A stretch of DNA of 64,000 nt from assembly GCA_002869165.1 (NCBI GenBank), contig PKTK01000002.1:1-64000 (forward strand), read 5' to 3'. Shown here piece by piece: positions 49,768 to 58,154 of this stretch. Position 1 is the stretch's first letter. The number at the start of each line of letters is the position of its first letter. Both the position numbers and the translations under genes were made by a program. The DNA comes from Candidatus Parcubacteria bacterium (GTDB lineage: Bacteria > Patescibacteria > ABY1 > BM507 > UBA12075). Below the pieces are notes generated by a model. It searched no databases. It was given only the letters and a program-made list of their open reading frames with translations, and was not told where the DNA came from.

Positions 49768-50121
49768 CTACATTTTAATTTCCACATCAACTCCTGCTGG
49801 AAGACTAAGGTTGGTTAGTTCTTCAACGGTTTTTGCTGTTGGTTCAACAATATCAACTAATCTCTTATGAGTTCTCATCTCATATTGATCTTTAGCTGAT
49901 TTGTGAACAAATGTAGAACGATTTACTGTATATTTCTTCTTCTCTGTTGGAAGCGGAATAGGACCAAAAACTTGAGCACAGCTTCTTTGAGCAGTGTCAA
50001 TAATAGTTTTTGTTGATTGATCAATAATCTTGTGATCAAAAGCTTTGATTTTGATACGAATCTTTTGACCAACTGTTCCACTTTCATTTTTTTCTTCTTT
50101 TTTTGCTTTTTTCTCTACCAT
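49768..50121 (-). CDS. rpsJ: Ribosomal protein S10
   Basis: 117 residues. IRIKIKAFDHKIIDQSTKTI and GPIPLPTEKKKYTVNRSTFVHKSAKDQYEMRTHKRLVDI are S10 signatures; a 15-residue Lys/Glu N terminus is extra. It groups with tuf here and is separated from rplC by a promoter and leader. Confidence 0.97.
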   Translation of the reverse strand: MVEKKAKKEEKNESGTVGQKIRIKIKAFDHKIIDQSTKTIIDTAQRSCAQVFGPIPLPTEKKKYTVNRSTFVHKSAKDQYEMRTHKRLVDIVEPTAKTVEELTNLSLPAGVDVEIKM

Positions 50122-50225
50122 TTGAATAATTATAATGCGAACCTACAAACAATTTGTAGATCAGAATAATATTTAATAAATAAGCACAACAAAGTCGCTC
50201 AAACAAAGTGAGCGACTCTATGTGA

Positions 50226-51413
50226 TTATTTCAAAATCTTTGTTACAACACCAGCGCCAACTGTTCTTCCGCCTTCACGAATAGCAAATCTTTGCTTTTC
50301 TTCCAAAGCAATTGGAGCAATTAGTTTAACTGTCAATGGAACAGTATCACCAGGCATAACCATTTCAGTTCCTTCGGCTAATTCTACTTCACCAGTAACA
50401 TCTGTTGTTCTGATATAAAATTGTGGTTTATAACCTTTGAAAAATGGTTTGTGACGACCACCTTCTTCTTTGCTTAGTACATATACCTCAGTCTCGAACT
50501 CAGTATGAGGAGTAACGGTTCCTGGTTTTGCTAGAACCTGACCTCTCTCAACGTCAGTTTTCTTCATACCACGAAGAAGAACACCTGCATTATCACCACA
50601 CATACCTTCATCAAGTTGTTTGTTAAACATCTCGATTCCAGTTACTACTGTTTTTTGAGTATCTTTCAAACCAACAATTTCGATTTCTTCATTTAATTTA
50701 ACAACACCTCTTTCAATTCTTCCTGTTACAACAGTACCACGTCCTTCAATTGAAAATACATCTTCAATAGGAAGTAAGAATGGTTGGTCAACGTCTCTTT
50801 CTGGTTCTGGAATAGAAGAATCAAGAGCATCCATCAACTCCATAATAGCATCTCCAGCTTCTGTATCTGGAGCTTCAAGAGCTTTTAGAGCTGAACCTCT
50901 GATGATTTTAATATTATCACCATCAAATTCGTACTTTTTAAGTAGATCTCTTACTTCTTCTTCAACAAGATCAATAAGTTCTTTGTCCTCAACCATGTCA
51001 CATTTATTTAAAAATACAACCATGTTAGGCACACCAACTTGTCTTGCTAATAGAATGTGCTCTCTTGTTTGAGGCATAGGACCATCAGTAGCAGCTACTA
51101 CCAAAATAGCACCATCCATTTGTGCAGCACCAGTGATCATATTTTTAACATAATCAGCGTGGCCTGGACAGTCAACGTGAGCATAGTGTCTATTGTCTGT
51201 TTCGTACTCAACATGAGCTGTAGCAATAGTAATACCACGTTCTTTTTCTTCATGAGCTGCGTCAATTTGGTCAAGCTCCTTATTGGAAGCTGTTTTACCT
51301 TTTGCGATTAACACCTTTAGAATTGCAGCGGTTAAAGTAGTTTTACCGTGATCTACGTGACCAATAGTACCTACGTTAACATGCGGTTTATTTCTTTCAA
51401 ATTTTTCTGCCAT
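50226..51413 (-). CDS. tuf: Elongation factor Tu
   Basis: 395 residues. Delivers aminoacyl-tRNA to the ribosome. GTPase motifs: GHVDHGKTT (G1), DCPGHADYVKNM (G3), NKCD (G4), GSALKALE (G5). Effector ERGITIATAHVEYET. Domain 3 ends GGRTVGAGVVTKILK. Full length and intact. Preceded by a three-way-junction leader. Confidence 0.98.
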   Translation of the reverse strand: MAEKFERNKPHVNVGTIGHVDHGKTTLTAAILKVLIAKGKTASNKELDQIDAAHEEKERGITIATAHVEYETDNRHYAHVDCPGHADYVKNMITGAAQMDGAILVVAATDGPMPQTREHILLARQVGVPNMVVFLNKCDMVEDKELIDLVEEEVRDLLKKYEFDGDNIKIIRGSALKALEAPDTEAGDAIMELMDALDSSIPEPERDVDQPFLLPIEDVFSIEGRGTVVTGRIERGVVKLNEEIEIVGLKDTQKTVVTGIEMFNKQLDEGMCGDNAGVLLRGMKKTDVERGQVLAKPGTVTPHTEFETEVYVLSKEEGGRHKPFFKGYKPQFYIRTTDVTGEVELAEGTEMVMPGDTVPLTVKLIAPIALEEKQRFAIREGGRTVGAGVVTKILK

Positions 51414-51423
51414 GTTTTTTAGC

Positions 51424-51496
51424 CTGTACGACCCTTAAGTCATCTATAGTTTGACTCAAGGTTTCTACCCCTTTAAAAAGGGAACCAGTCGTATTT
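51424..51496 (-). promoter_or_regulatory. Candidate structured RNA (three-way junction) in the tuf leader
   Basis: Closing stem TACGAC/GTCGTA (51488-51493 with 51427-51432), inner hairpin CCCTTT/AAAGGG (51469-51482), and 9-bp stem CCTTGAGTC/GACTTAAGG (51433-51461, one G-U). It ends 13 bases before the tuf ATG, where only a weak AGG ribosome site is seen. A cis-regulatory role is inferred from structure and place. Confidence 0.55.
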
Positions 51497-51546
51497 TTTT
51501 AAATTAATTATTAAATTTAGTTTATAATAAGCTTATTAAACTACTA

Positions 51547-52098
51547 TTAATCTTCAACTTCTTCCAAATAATACCTGTCCTCTTCTATTATCTCTTCAGC
51601 GTTCTTTTTTCTATCACCTGGAATTGCCCAGTTCTTTTTCTTCTTATTTTTTTTAATAAATTGTTCTTTTTCTCTTGCTATAGTTGAAAAACTGTGCCAA
51701 TCATTATCTTCTTCATCTCCCTCCTCCTCTTCATCATCGAATAATTCTTCTAATTCAATATCATCATACTCCTTAGACATATATGGATCATCTAAATCAC
51801 CATAATAATCATCATCTGACAAATTTTTAACTTCATTTTCTGCTATTATTTTATCTAAGCTTAGCTGATTTTCATCTATTTCTTGGTCACTTTTCCAAAT
51901 TGCAATATCGCGATTTATTTTATCAGCCAACTCCTCTTCTGTCAAGCCTCTCACCGGAGACCTTCCCACCACTATCTTCTCATATTCATCTACACTCATA
52001 ACAACAAATGGATCATTTTGTCCACTTTGATCAAAAGCTATAATTCTATCACCTGTCTTCCTTGATAAATCTATTAATTTTTGCAATTTATTATCCAT
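51547..52098 (-). CDS. Acidic hypothetical protein between fusA and tuf
   Basis: 183 residues. The first 45 residues (LQKLIDLSRKTGDRIIAFDQ, then PFVVMSVDEYEKIV) resemble a Phd/YefM antitoxin-type fold, where VxMSxxEYE is common. The middle is extremely acidic (DIELEELFDDEEEEGDEED), and the end is Lys/Glu-rich. No toxin gene is adjacent. Its place inside the str operon suggests a conserved lineage-specific gene linked to translation; that is inference. Confidence 0.7.
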   Translation of the reverse strand: MDNKLQKLIDLSRKTGDRIIAFDQSGQNDPFVVMSVDEYEKIVVGRSPVRGLTEEELADKINRDIAIWKSDQEIDENQLSLDKIIAENEVKNLSDDDYYGDLDDPYMSKEYDDIELEELFDDEEEEGDEEDNDWHSFSTIAREKEQFIKKNKKKKNWAIPGDRKKNAEEIIEEDRYYLEEVED

Positions 52099-52129
52099 GT
52101 GTGTGATTTATTTATTATATAGTGAATAT

Positions 52130-52232
52130 TGGCCTACGAAAATACAAATCAATACGAATTTACAAATCGGATAATTACGAACATTATAAAATTATTCGTA
52201 AATTTGTATTAATTTGTATTTTCGCAGACTTT
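52130..52232. repeat. Intergenic repeat, ACGAATTTACAAATC type (copy 3)
   Basis: CTACGAAAATACAAATCAATACGAATTTACAAATC opposes TTATTCGTAAATTTGTATTAATTTGTATTTTCGCAG, a long imperfect inverted repeat. It lies downstream of fusA. Confidence 0.7.
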
Positions 52233-52249
52233 TCCGTAAAAAAATCCGG

Positions 52250-54325
52250 TTATTTCTTCTCTGCAGTAATTTTTTCAGCAATATTTTTTGGTACTTCTGA
52301 ATAATGTAAAAATTCCATAGTATAATTTGCTCTACCTTGAGACATACTTCGTAGCTGTGTAGCGTAACCAAACATTTCAGATAATGGAACACTGGCATTT
52401 ACCACCTTTGCATTTGCTCTATCTTCCATTTGTCCAATTTGACCACGTTTCGAATTCAAGTCTCCAACAATACTTCCCATATATTCTTCAGGGGTAACAA
52501 CTTCAACTTTCATGATTGGTTCAAGTAGAACTGCATTTGCTTTTCTACAAGCTTCTTTAAAACCAAAGATTGCTGCCATTTTAAAAGCTGATTCAGAAGA
52601 GTCAACTTCATGATATGAACCATCATATACTGCAACTTTAACATCTACCATAGGAAAACCAGCAATAACACCAGAATCCATAGCCTCTTTAATACCTTTT
52701 TCTATCGCTGGAACATAATCAGCTGGAACAACACCACCTTTGATCTCGTTTAAAAATTCAAAGCCAGCACCTTCTTCTTGTGGTTAAACTCTAAGCCAAC
52801 AATGACCGTATTGTCCCCTGCCCCCTGATTGCTTGATGTATTTACCTTCTGCTTCAGCTGTTTGTCTGATTGTTTCTCTGTATGATACTTGAGGCTGACC
52901 GATATTAGCTTCTACCTTAAACTCTCTTTTCATACGATCAATAATAACATCCAAATGAAGTTCTCCCATACCTGAAATCAAAGTTTGATTTGTTTCCTCA
53001 TCAGTTTCTACTCTAAATGTTGGGTCTTCTTCAGCAAGTTTTTGCAAAGCAAGTCCCATTTTTTCTTGGTCTGCTTTTGTTTTAGGTTCAACCGCAATCT
53101 TAATAACAGGCTCTGGAAAAGTAATTGACTCCATCAAAAGCTTTCTTGATTCATCACAAAGAGTATTACCAGTCACTGTTCCTTTTAGACCAATTACAGC
53201 AGCAATATCACCTGCATACACTTCACTAACTTCCTCTCTGTGATTGGCATGCATTCTTACAAGTCTTCCAATTCTTTCTTTGTTTCCACTTGAAGTGTTG
53301 TATACATATGAACCAGATTTTAATACTCCAGAATAAACTCTCACAAAACAAAGTTTACCAACAAATGGATCAGTGGCAATCTTAAAAGCAAGTCCAGCAA
53401 AAGCTTCATTATCACTTGCTTTAACTGGGATCTCTTTTGTCTCATCATTTATATCCAAACCAACTAGCTCTTTTACGTCTAGTGGAGATGGAAGATAGGC
53501 AATCACAGCATCAAGCGCATGTTGTACGCCGATATTCTTAAGAGCAGATCCTGCCATAACTGGAAAAAGTTGAGTTGCTAATACTCCCTTTCTGATAGCT
53601 CCTTTTAATTCTTCTACAGTAATTTCCTGTCCATCAAGATATTTTTCGGTCAAAGCATCGTCAACTTCTACCACTCTTTCAATCATTTCATTTCTTAATT
53701 CTTCACATTTTGCTTTAATGTCTTCAGGAATGTCAATTTCTACTATTTGCTCACCATGCATTCCTTCAAATTTGTAAGCCTTCATAAGAATAAGATCAAC
53801 AATACCACTTAGGTTGTCTTCAGCGCCAATTGGAAATTGGATAGCTACAGCGTTTGGATTCAATCTATCTCTGATTGATTTAAGTGACATATCAAAATCA
53901 CCACCTAGCTTATCCATCTTATTTACAAAACAAAGTCTAGGAACATTATATTTATCAGCTTGTCTCCAAACTGTTTCAGACTGAGGTTCAACACCAGCAG
54001 CACCATCAAATACTGCTACCGCACCATCAAGCACACGTAAAGAACGCTCTACTTCTACAGTAAAGTCAACGTGACCTGGAGTATCAATAATATTTAAACG
54101 ATGATCTTTCCAAAAGGCTGTAGTAGCAGCTGAAGTGATAGTAATACCTCTTTCTTTTTCCTGCTCCATCCAATCCATATCAGACTCACCATCATGAGTT
54201 TCTCCAATTTTATGTTTTTTACCAGTGTAAAAAAGTACCCGTTCAGTAAATGTGGTCTTCCCCGCATCAATGTGAGCCATGATACCTATATTTCTGGTTT
54301 TTTCAAGTGAATATTCTCTAGACAT
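52250..54325 (-). CDS. fusA: Elongation factor G, interrupted by an in-frame TAA
   Basis: Drives ribosomal translocation with GTP. Together the two halves make 691 codons, the normal EF-G length. Motifs: AHIDAGKTTFTERVLFYTG (G1), DTPGHVDF (G3), NKMD (G4), domain IV RGQYGHCWLRV, and domain V MVDVKVAVYDGSYHEVDSSESAFKMA, MFGYATQLRSMSQGRANYTMEF. After CWLRV a TAA (52784-52786) replaces what should be a Glu (GAA) or Gln (CAA) codon before PQEEGAGFEFLNEIKGG. The same frame then continues without a shift. EF-G is essential, so the stop is probably a sequence error, population variant or readthrough site; no internal start supports a split gene. Confidence 0.93.
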
Positions 54326-54428
54326 ACTTATTTTAATTTTTTAATTTTTAATTTTCAATTTTGTAAACAATTTTCAATGTTTCAATTTTGAAATTTAAAA
54401 AACTTATTCTATTAATTTATATAAATTT

Positions 54429-54950
54429 TTATTCGTTTTCTTCTTCGAATTTTACAAATCTTTCAATTAAGTCGGTGCCTTCTTCGTCAGTTACTGCTAC
54501 ATAGCCCTCTTTGGTACTACTAAATTCGAAGTATAGGGTTACAGAATATTTATTATCTCTTACCTTAACTTCTTCTCCCACTAAAGGAGTTTTGTCGCTC
54601 TTTCTTAATTCAACAAACACACTTTCCTTTTCTTGATCAACTGTTCCTTCTATTTTAAGTGGACTACTAACAACACTATCTTCTTCAATGTTAATAGTTA
54701 ATGACTTGTTTACTGTTTCGCTGTTTTCTCCATCAATGATCTTATCAATGACTTCTTGATCTTGTTTTGTCTGCAAATTAATATCTTCAATCGCCTGCTT
54801 TGCTCCTTCATAATCTTCAGTTAACTCAACTGGAGTTTTTTTTGAAAAAAAAGAGCCACCATAGACAAGGAATGCTATTAGTAATACTACTACTAATAAC
54901 CCTATCAGTGCGGCATAACCTTTTTTGTTATCTAAAAGTGTAAACATCAT
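54429..54950 (-). CDS. Membrane-anchored hypothetical protein with Ig-like (Gmad2-like) domain
   Basis: 173 residues. The N terminus NKKGYAALIGLLVVVLLIAFL resembles a type IV prepilin leader (KKG then hydrophobic helix), but lacks Glu at position 5, so a simple membrane anchor is also possible. The outer part has VVSSPLKIEGTVDQEKESVFVEL and TKEGYVAVTDEEGTDLIERFV, like Gmad2 Ig-like domains. Unusual place: inside the str operon between rpsG and fusA. Function unknown; probably outer-face envelope protein. Confidence 0.7.
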   Translation of the reverse strand: MMFTLLDNKKGYAALIGLLVVVLLIAFLVYGGSFFSKKTPVELTEDYEGAKQAIEDINLQTKQDQEVIDKIIDGENSETVNKSLTINIEEDSVVSSPLKIEGTVDQEKESVFVELRKSDKTPLVGEEVKVRDNKYSVTLYFEFSSTKEGYVAVTDEEGTDLIERFVKFEEENE

Positions 54951-54954
54951 ATTA

Positions 54955-55022
54955 GCTTTTAGGTATTAGCTTTTAGCTTTTAGGGCTTTCCTACAAGCTA
55001 GAAGCTAAAAGCTAGTAGCTAG
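54955..55022. repeat. AGCTTTTAG/CTAAAAGCT inverted repeat
   Basis: TAGCTTTTAGGTATTAGCTTTTAGCTTTTAGG opposes CTAGAAGCTAAAAGCTAGTAGCTA, giving a hairpin between the rpsG stop codon and the membrane protein gene. Confidence 0.6.
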
Positions 55023-55025
55023 GAT

Positions 55026-55493
55026 CTACCTAGCAAAGTGAGCAAATGCTTTATTTGATTCAGCCATTTTATGTACCATTTCTTTCTTTCTTACAGCATT
55101 TCCTTCTCCGGTTGAAGCAGCGGTAATTTCTGAAGCTAAACGTTCAGCCATTGATTTTCCTTTCTTATCTCTAGCTGCTTCGATAAGCCAACGACACCCA
55201 AGAGTAAATCTTCTCTCACCTCTAACTTGGTAAGGAATTTGATAGTTAGCTCCACCGATTCTTCTACCTCTAACTTCTAGTAACGGAGAAACTTTCTTAA
55301 GTGCTTTATTAAAAACGTGTCTTGGATCTTGTTTGGTTTGTTTCTTGATAATATCAAAAGCTGAATACACAATTCCTTGAGCAATCCCTTTTTTACCATC
55401 AACCATGATATAATTTATAAATTTTGAAATATCAGTATCATTATATCTGATATCTCCTTCGATTTTTCTTTTTGGAGCTCTTTTTCCCCTCAT
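55026..55493 (-). CDS. rpsG: Ribosomal protein S7
   Basis: 155 residues. Signature DTDISKFINYIMVDGKKGIAQGI and GGANYQIPYQV, RRFTLGCRWLIEAARD. Binds 16S 3' domain; S7 commonly regulates its own operon. Normal length. Confidence 0.97.
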   Translation of the reverse strand: MRGKRAPKRKIEGDIRYNDTDISKFINYIMVDGKKGIAQGIVYSAFDIIKKQTKQDPRHVFNKALKKVSPLLEVRGRRIGGANYQIPYQVRGERRFTLGCRWLIEAARDKKGKSMAERLASEITAASTGEGNAVRKKEMVHKMAESNKAFAHFAR

Positions 55494-55665
55494 AATGTTT
55501 TCTTCAACTTAGCCGGAGCATTCTTAACGCAATCACCTGACACTAAGCTTACTCATTATTTTTCTTAAACTTTTTAATTTCTAATTTTATAATTTTCTAT
55601 GTTTACAAATTTATTTATTTGTGTAATTTAAAATTGTTTACAAATTATAAATTACTACTTATAAA

Positions 55666-56094
55666 TTAATTTGCTGTTGCTTTTTCTTTCTTTGCTCCAT
55701 ACATACTTCTAGAATTCTTTCTGTCAGCCACGCCTTGAGTGTCATAAACACCTCTTACTACTTTATATCTTACACCTGGAAGATCAGCTGTTCTACCTGC
55801 TTTAAGCATCACAATAGAGTGTTCTTGTAAATTATGCCCTACACCTGGGATATAAGCGGTTACTTCCATTCCATTTGAAAGTCTAACTCTTGCAATTTTT
55901 CGAAGAGCTGAGTTAGGTTTCTTTGGAGTAGTTGTAGTCACCTTCAAACAAACCCCTCTTTTAAAAGGTGCTCCTTTTCTTAGTGTTGTTCTTTTTCTGT
56001 GTAAGGTATCTAGGGTAGTTTGCAATGCAGCGTATTTAACTTTCTTTTTCTTGGAAACGCGCCCTTTTCTTACCAATTGGTTAATAGTATGCAT
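55666..56094 (-). CDS. rpsL: Ribosomal protein S12
   Basis: 142 residues. KPNSALRKIARVRLSNGMEVTAYIPGVGHNLQEHS is the decoding-centre signature. Lys/Ala tail slightly longer than usual. First gene of the str operon. Confidence 0.97.
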   Translation of the reverse strand: MHTINQLVRKGRVSKKKKVKYAALQTTLDTLHRKRTTLRKGAPFKRGVCLKVTTTTPKKPNSALRKIARVRLSNGMEVTAYIPGVGHNLQEHSIVMLKAGRTADLPGVRYKVVRGVYDTQGVADRKNSRSMYGAKKEKATAN

Positions 56095-56153
56095 AATTAT
56101 TTTAGTATTATATTTCAGTTTAAAAAATACTGAATTAAATTTATTAATAAAAC

Positions 56154-56173
56154 AAACCCGTTAAAACCGGGTA
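56154..56173 (-). terminator. Leader hairpin/attenuator upstream of rpsL
   Basis: ACCCG/CGGGT stem with GTTTTAA loop, then TTTGTTTT on the minus strand, between the promoter and rpsL. A possible attenuator. Confidence 0.45.
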
Positions 56174-56184
56174 AATGCTTTTTT

Positions 56185-56213
56185 AATTTAGCAAAATACA
56201 AGAAATAAGTCAA
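56185..56213 (-). promoter_or_regulatory. Promoter of the str operon
   Basis: TTGACT (56208-56213), 17-bp spacer, TAAATT (56185-56190) on the minus strand, 90 bases before rpsL. Confidence 0.65.
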
Positions 56214-56357
56214 GAGCCATAACAAATTTTTAATTTATAATTTATAATTTATAATTTATAAAATAAAAAATAATATTTTATCCTAAAATTAGCTATTTTT
56301 AGACAAAACACACCTAATCAACTTTAAAAATATTTATTTTAGTATTAAACTAAAAAT

Positions 56358-56555
56358 ATGCGTTTTATAATTCTTACAATTTTACTTTTTCTTTTCCTGG
56401 GAACGAACTTTCTTTCACTGATCTTTAATACTTCGGTTAGCGCTACTGAATTTAAACCAAGCGATTTTAAGAATGAATTAAGTGACTTTTCTATATCAAT
56501 TGGCGAAAACCGAGAAGATGGACGATATATAAAATTTAAATACGAGTATAAATAA
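56358..56555 (+). CDS. Small secreted hypothetical protein
   Basis: 65 residues. Strong N-terminal hydrophobic segment (FIILTILLFLFLGTNFLSLIF) and a likely cleavage site SVSA, leaving a 33-residue charged mature part (TEFKPSDFKNELSDFSISIG...). Could be a secreted peptide or lipid-free membrane protein. No ribosome site seen; ends at a terminator. No family recognised. Confidence 0.5.
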   Translation: MRFIILTILLFLFLGTNFLSLIFNTSVSATEFKPSDFKNELSDFSISIGENREDGRYIKFKYEYK

Positions 56556-56585
56556 AAACAGAGCCTAGCCCTGTTTTTATTTTTA
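56554..56585. terminator. Terminator between the secreted peptide gene and the M50 protease gene
   Basis: AAAAACAG/CTGTTTTT stem with a 9-nt loop and TTTTTATTTTTAT, serving convergent genes. Confidence 0.75.
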
Positions 56586-56595
56586 TATAAAAATC

Positions 56596-57207
56596 TTAAG
56601 TAATTCCTGTTATTAACGAAAATAAAATATAAATTATTGGTAGTATCAATCTAAATCCTACTGCAATAAAGATAAATACCAAAAACATGCCGTATTGTTC
56701 AAATATTAGTAATTTTTCCTGAATACTTATTGGTAAAAATGGCATAATGACCTTTGAGCCATCAAGTGGTGGAATTGGTACCAAATTAAATACCATTAGC
56801 AATAAATTAACAAAAACAATTATTTGCATCATGTAGACCATGTCTGTATTCGCAAAAGGAACGAATCTAATCAGTAACCCAATAATTATAGCAACAGCTA
56901 AATTAGCCATAGGACCAGCCACAGCCACCTTAGCACCTCCATACTTTTTATCACGTAAATTATACGGATTAAAAGGAACTGGTTTTGCCCAGCCAAACAC
57001 AAAAGGAGCGCCTGTAGTAATTAAAATGAAAGGTAATAAAATAGAACCAATTGGATAAATATGCGGAATTGGATTTAAAGTCAATCTACCTAAGTCTTTT
57101 GCGGTAGTATCGCCCAACCTATCAGCCATCCAGCCATGCATATATTCATGAATGATCGCTGAAAAGATCAATACAATTACCTGAAATATTGCTATATTCA
57201 TTGTCAT
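56596..57207 (-). CDS. Site-2 protease-like M50 metalloprotease
   Basis: 203 residues, five hydrophobic helices. Zinc motif HEYMHGWMADRLGD in the first helix region and NLVPIPPLDGSKVIMPFLP supplying the third ligand (LDG). Matches small S2P-class rhomboid-like intramembrane proteases of bacteria (no PDZ domain). Cleaves membrane substrates; targets unknown. ATG 57207. Confidence 0.92.
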   Translation of the reverse strand: MTMNIAIFQVIVLIFSAIIHEYMHGWMADRLGDTTAKDLGRLTLNPIPHIYPIGSILLPFILITTGAPFVFGWAKPVPFNPYNLRDKKYGGAKVAVAGPMANLAVAIIIGLLIRFVPFANTDMVYMMQIIVFVNLLLMVFNLVPIPPLDGSKVIMPFLPISIQEKLLIFEQYGMFLVFIFIAVGFRLILPIIYILFSLITGIT

Positions 57208-57345
57208 AATTTTATCTTTTCTTCCTAGTCTTGCATTTATTACGCAAACATGTTATGGTTAATTTCGAAATAAATATATTATCTAAATAGGTGCAAAAGG
57301 TCATCTTTTTATTTTTTTTATAAAACCTAAGCACTAAAAAATATT

Positions 57346-57522
57346 ATGTATAAACAATGTGAAATTTGCGGAAGAAGTTCTACTAAAGGTGCAGCCAGGT
57401 CTCATTCTAACGTAAGAACAAATAAACGTCAAAATATCAACTTGCAAAGCAAAACCGTAAAAGGTGGCAAAATGCAAGTATGTACAAAGTGTTTAAAAAC
57501 TGCAAAAAAACTTGCTAACTAA
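57346..57522 (+). CDS. rpmB: Ribosomal protein L28
   Basis: 58 residues, ATG 57346 to TAA. Starts MYKQCEICGRSSTKGAARSHS and continues NVRTNKRQNIN, with a C-terminal VCTKCLKTAKKL. Two CxxC pairs would bind zinc. L28 normally has about 60-78 residues. It is on the plus strand, apart from the main ribosomal cluster, and is followed by a terminator. Confidence 0.93.
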   Translation: MYKQCEICGRSSTKGAARSHSNVRTNKRQNINLQSKTVKGGKMQVCTKCLKTAKKLAN

Positions 57523-57565
57523 AATCCCCTTTCAAGTTGCAAGGGGACCAGTTTTAAAATCTATC

Positions 57566-57600
57566 AAATATTCCTTTCTAAAAAGGAATATTTTTTATTT
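57566..57600. terminator. Terminator after rpmB and the small membrane gene
   Basis: AAATATTCCTT/AAGGAATATTT, 11-bp stem with a 6-nt loop, then TTTATTT. Serves rpmB (+) and 57599 (-). Confidence 0.85.
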
Positions 57601-57700
57601 ACAAACTCATTAACAAAAAAATAAGTAGAATCAAAAGCACGCTTAAAATTATCAAGATCTTTAAGAATGTTAAACCTGGTTTTTCAGGATTAATAAACAT
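57599..57700 (-). CDS. Small single-pass membrane protein (33 aa)
   Basis: ATG 57700 lies 4 bases after the response-regulator stop, so it is translationally coupled. Residues 10-33 are one hydrophobic helix (FLKILIILSVLLILLIF). Short N-terminal part MFINPEKPG. Possible membrane partner of the two-component system; function unknown. Confidence 0.5.
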   Translation of the reverse strand: MFINPEKPGLTFLKILIILSVLLILLIFLLMSL

Positions 57701-57704
57701 AAAC

Positions 57705-58091
57705 TTAAACCATCCCTAGTTTCTTTTTAACTAATGCAACCACATCTTCAAGTCTCCAATCGGTTTTTACCAAAAAATCAAACACGCCATAGCTAGCAAC
57801 TTCAGAAACAGAATCAGGGTCACTTAAATTAGTTAACATAATTATTGGCACTTCTTTGCCCCAGGTGCTACTTTCTCTAATTTTTTTAGTTGCACTAATA
57901 CCATCTAATTTTGGCATTAAAATATCAAACATCAAAATATCTGGTTTTTCTTTCAAAGCGATTTTCAAACCTTCTTCACCGTCAGGAGCGTTAAATGTCT
58001 CAAAATCACTCTTTTTAAATTTTTCAACCAAGGCTTCACGCATGGCTGTTTCATCCTCTACAATTAAAATTGTTTTTTTGCCTTCTGACAT
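57705..58091 (-). CDS. Single-domain response regulator of a two-component system
   Basis: 128 residues. Receiver domain: EDETAMREAL, phospho-acceptor in DILMFDILMPKLDG, switch IIMLTNL, Lys in FLVKTDW. No output domain. The kinase gene at 58155 is immediately upstream in the same operon, so the pair is a clear two-component system. Confidence 0.93.
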   Translation of the reverse strand: MSEGKKTILIVEDETAMREALVEKFKKSDFETFNAPDGEEGLKIALKEKPDILMFDILMPKLDGISATKKIRESSTWGKEVPIIMLTNLSDPDSVSEVASYGVFDFLVKTDWRLEDVVALVKKKLGMV

Positions 58092-58154
58092 ATTATTTAT
58101 AATTAAGATATTTTATTATTATAGTAAATGTAATCAAAATATCCCTGTTTATTT

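Noticed and set aside
52784..52786. TAA recoded as a sense codon in this genome
   Set aside because: Most genes here end exactly at TAA followed by terminators or closely spaced genes. A global recoding would run them into one another. Local error, polymorphism or readthrough is more likely.
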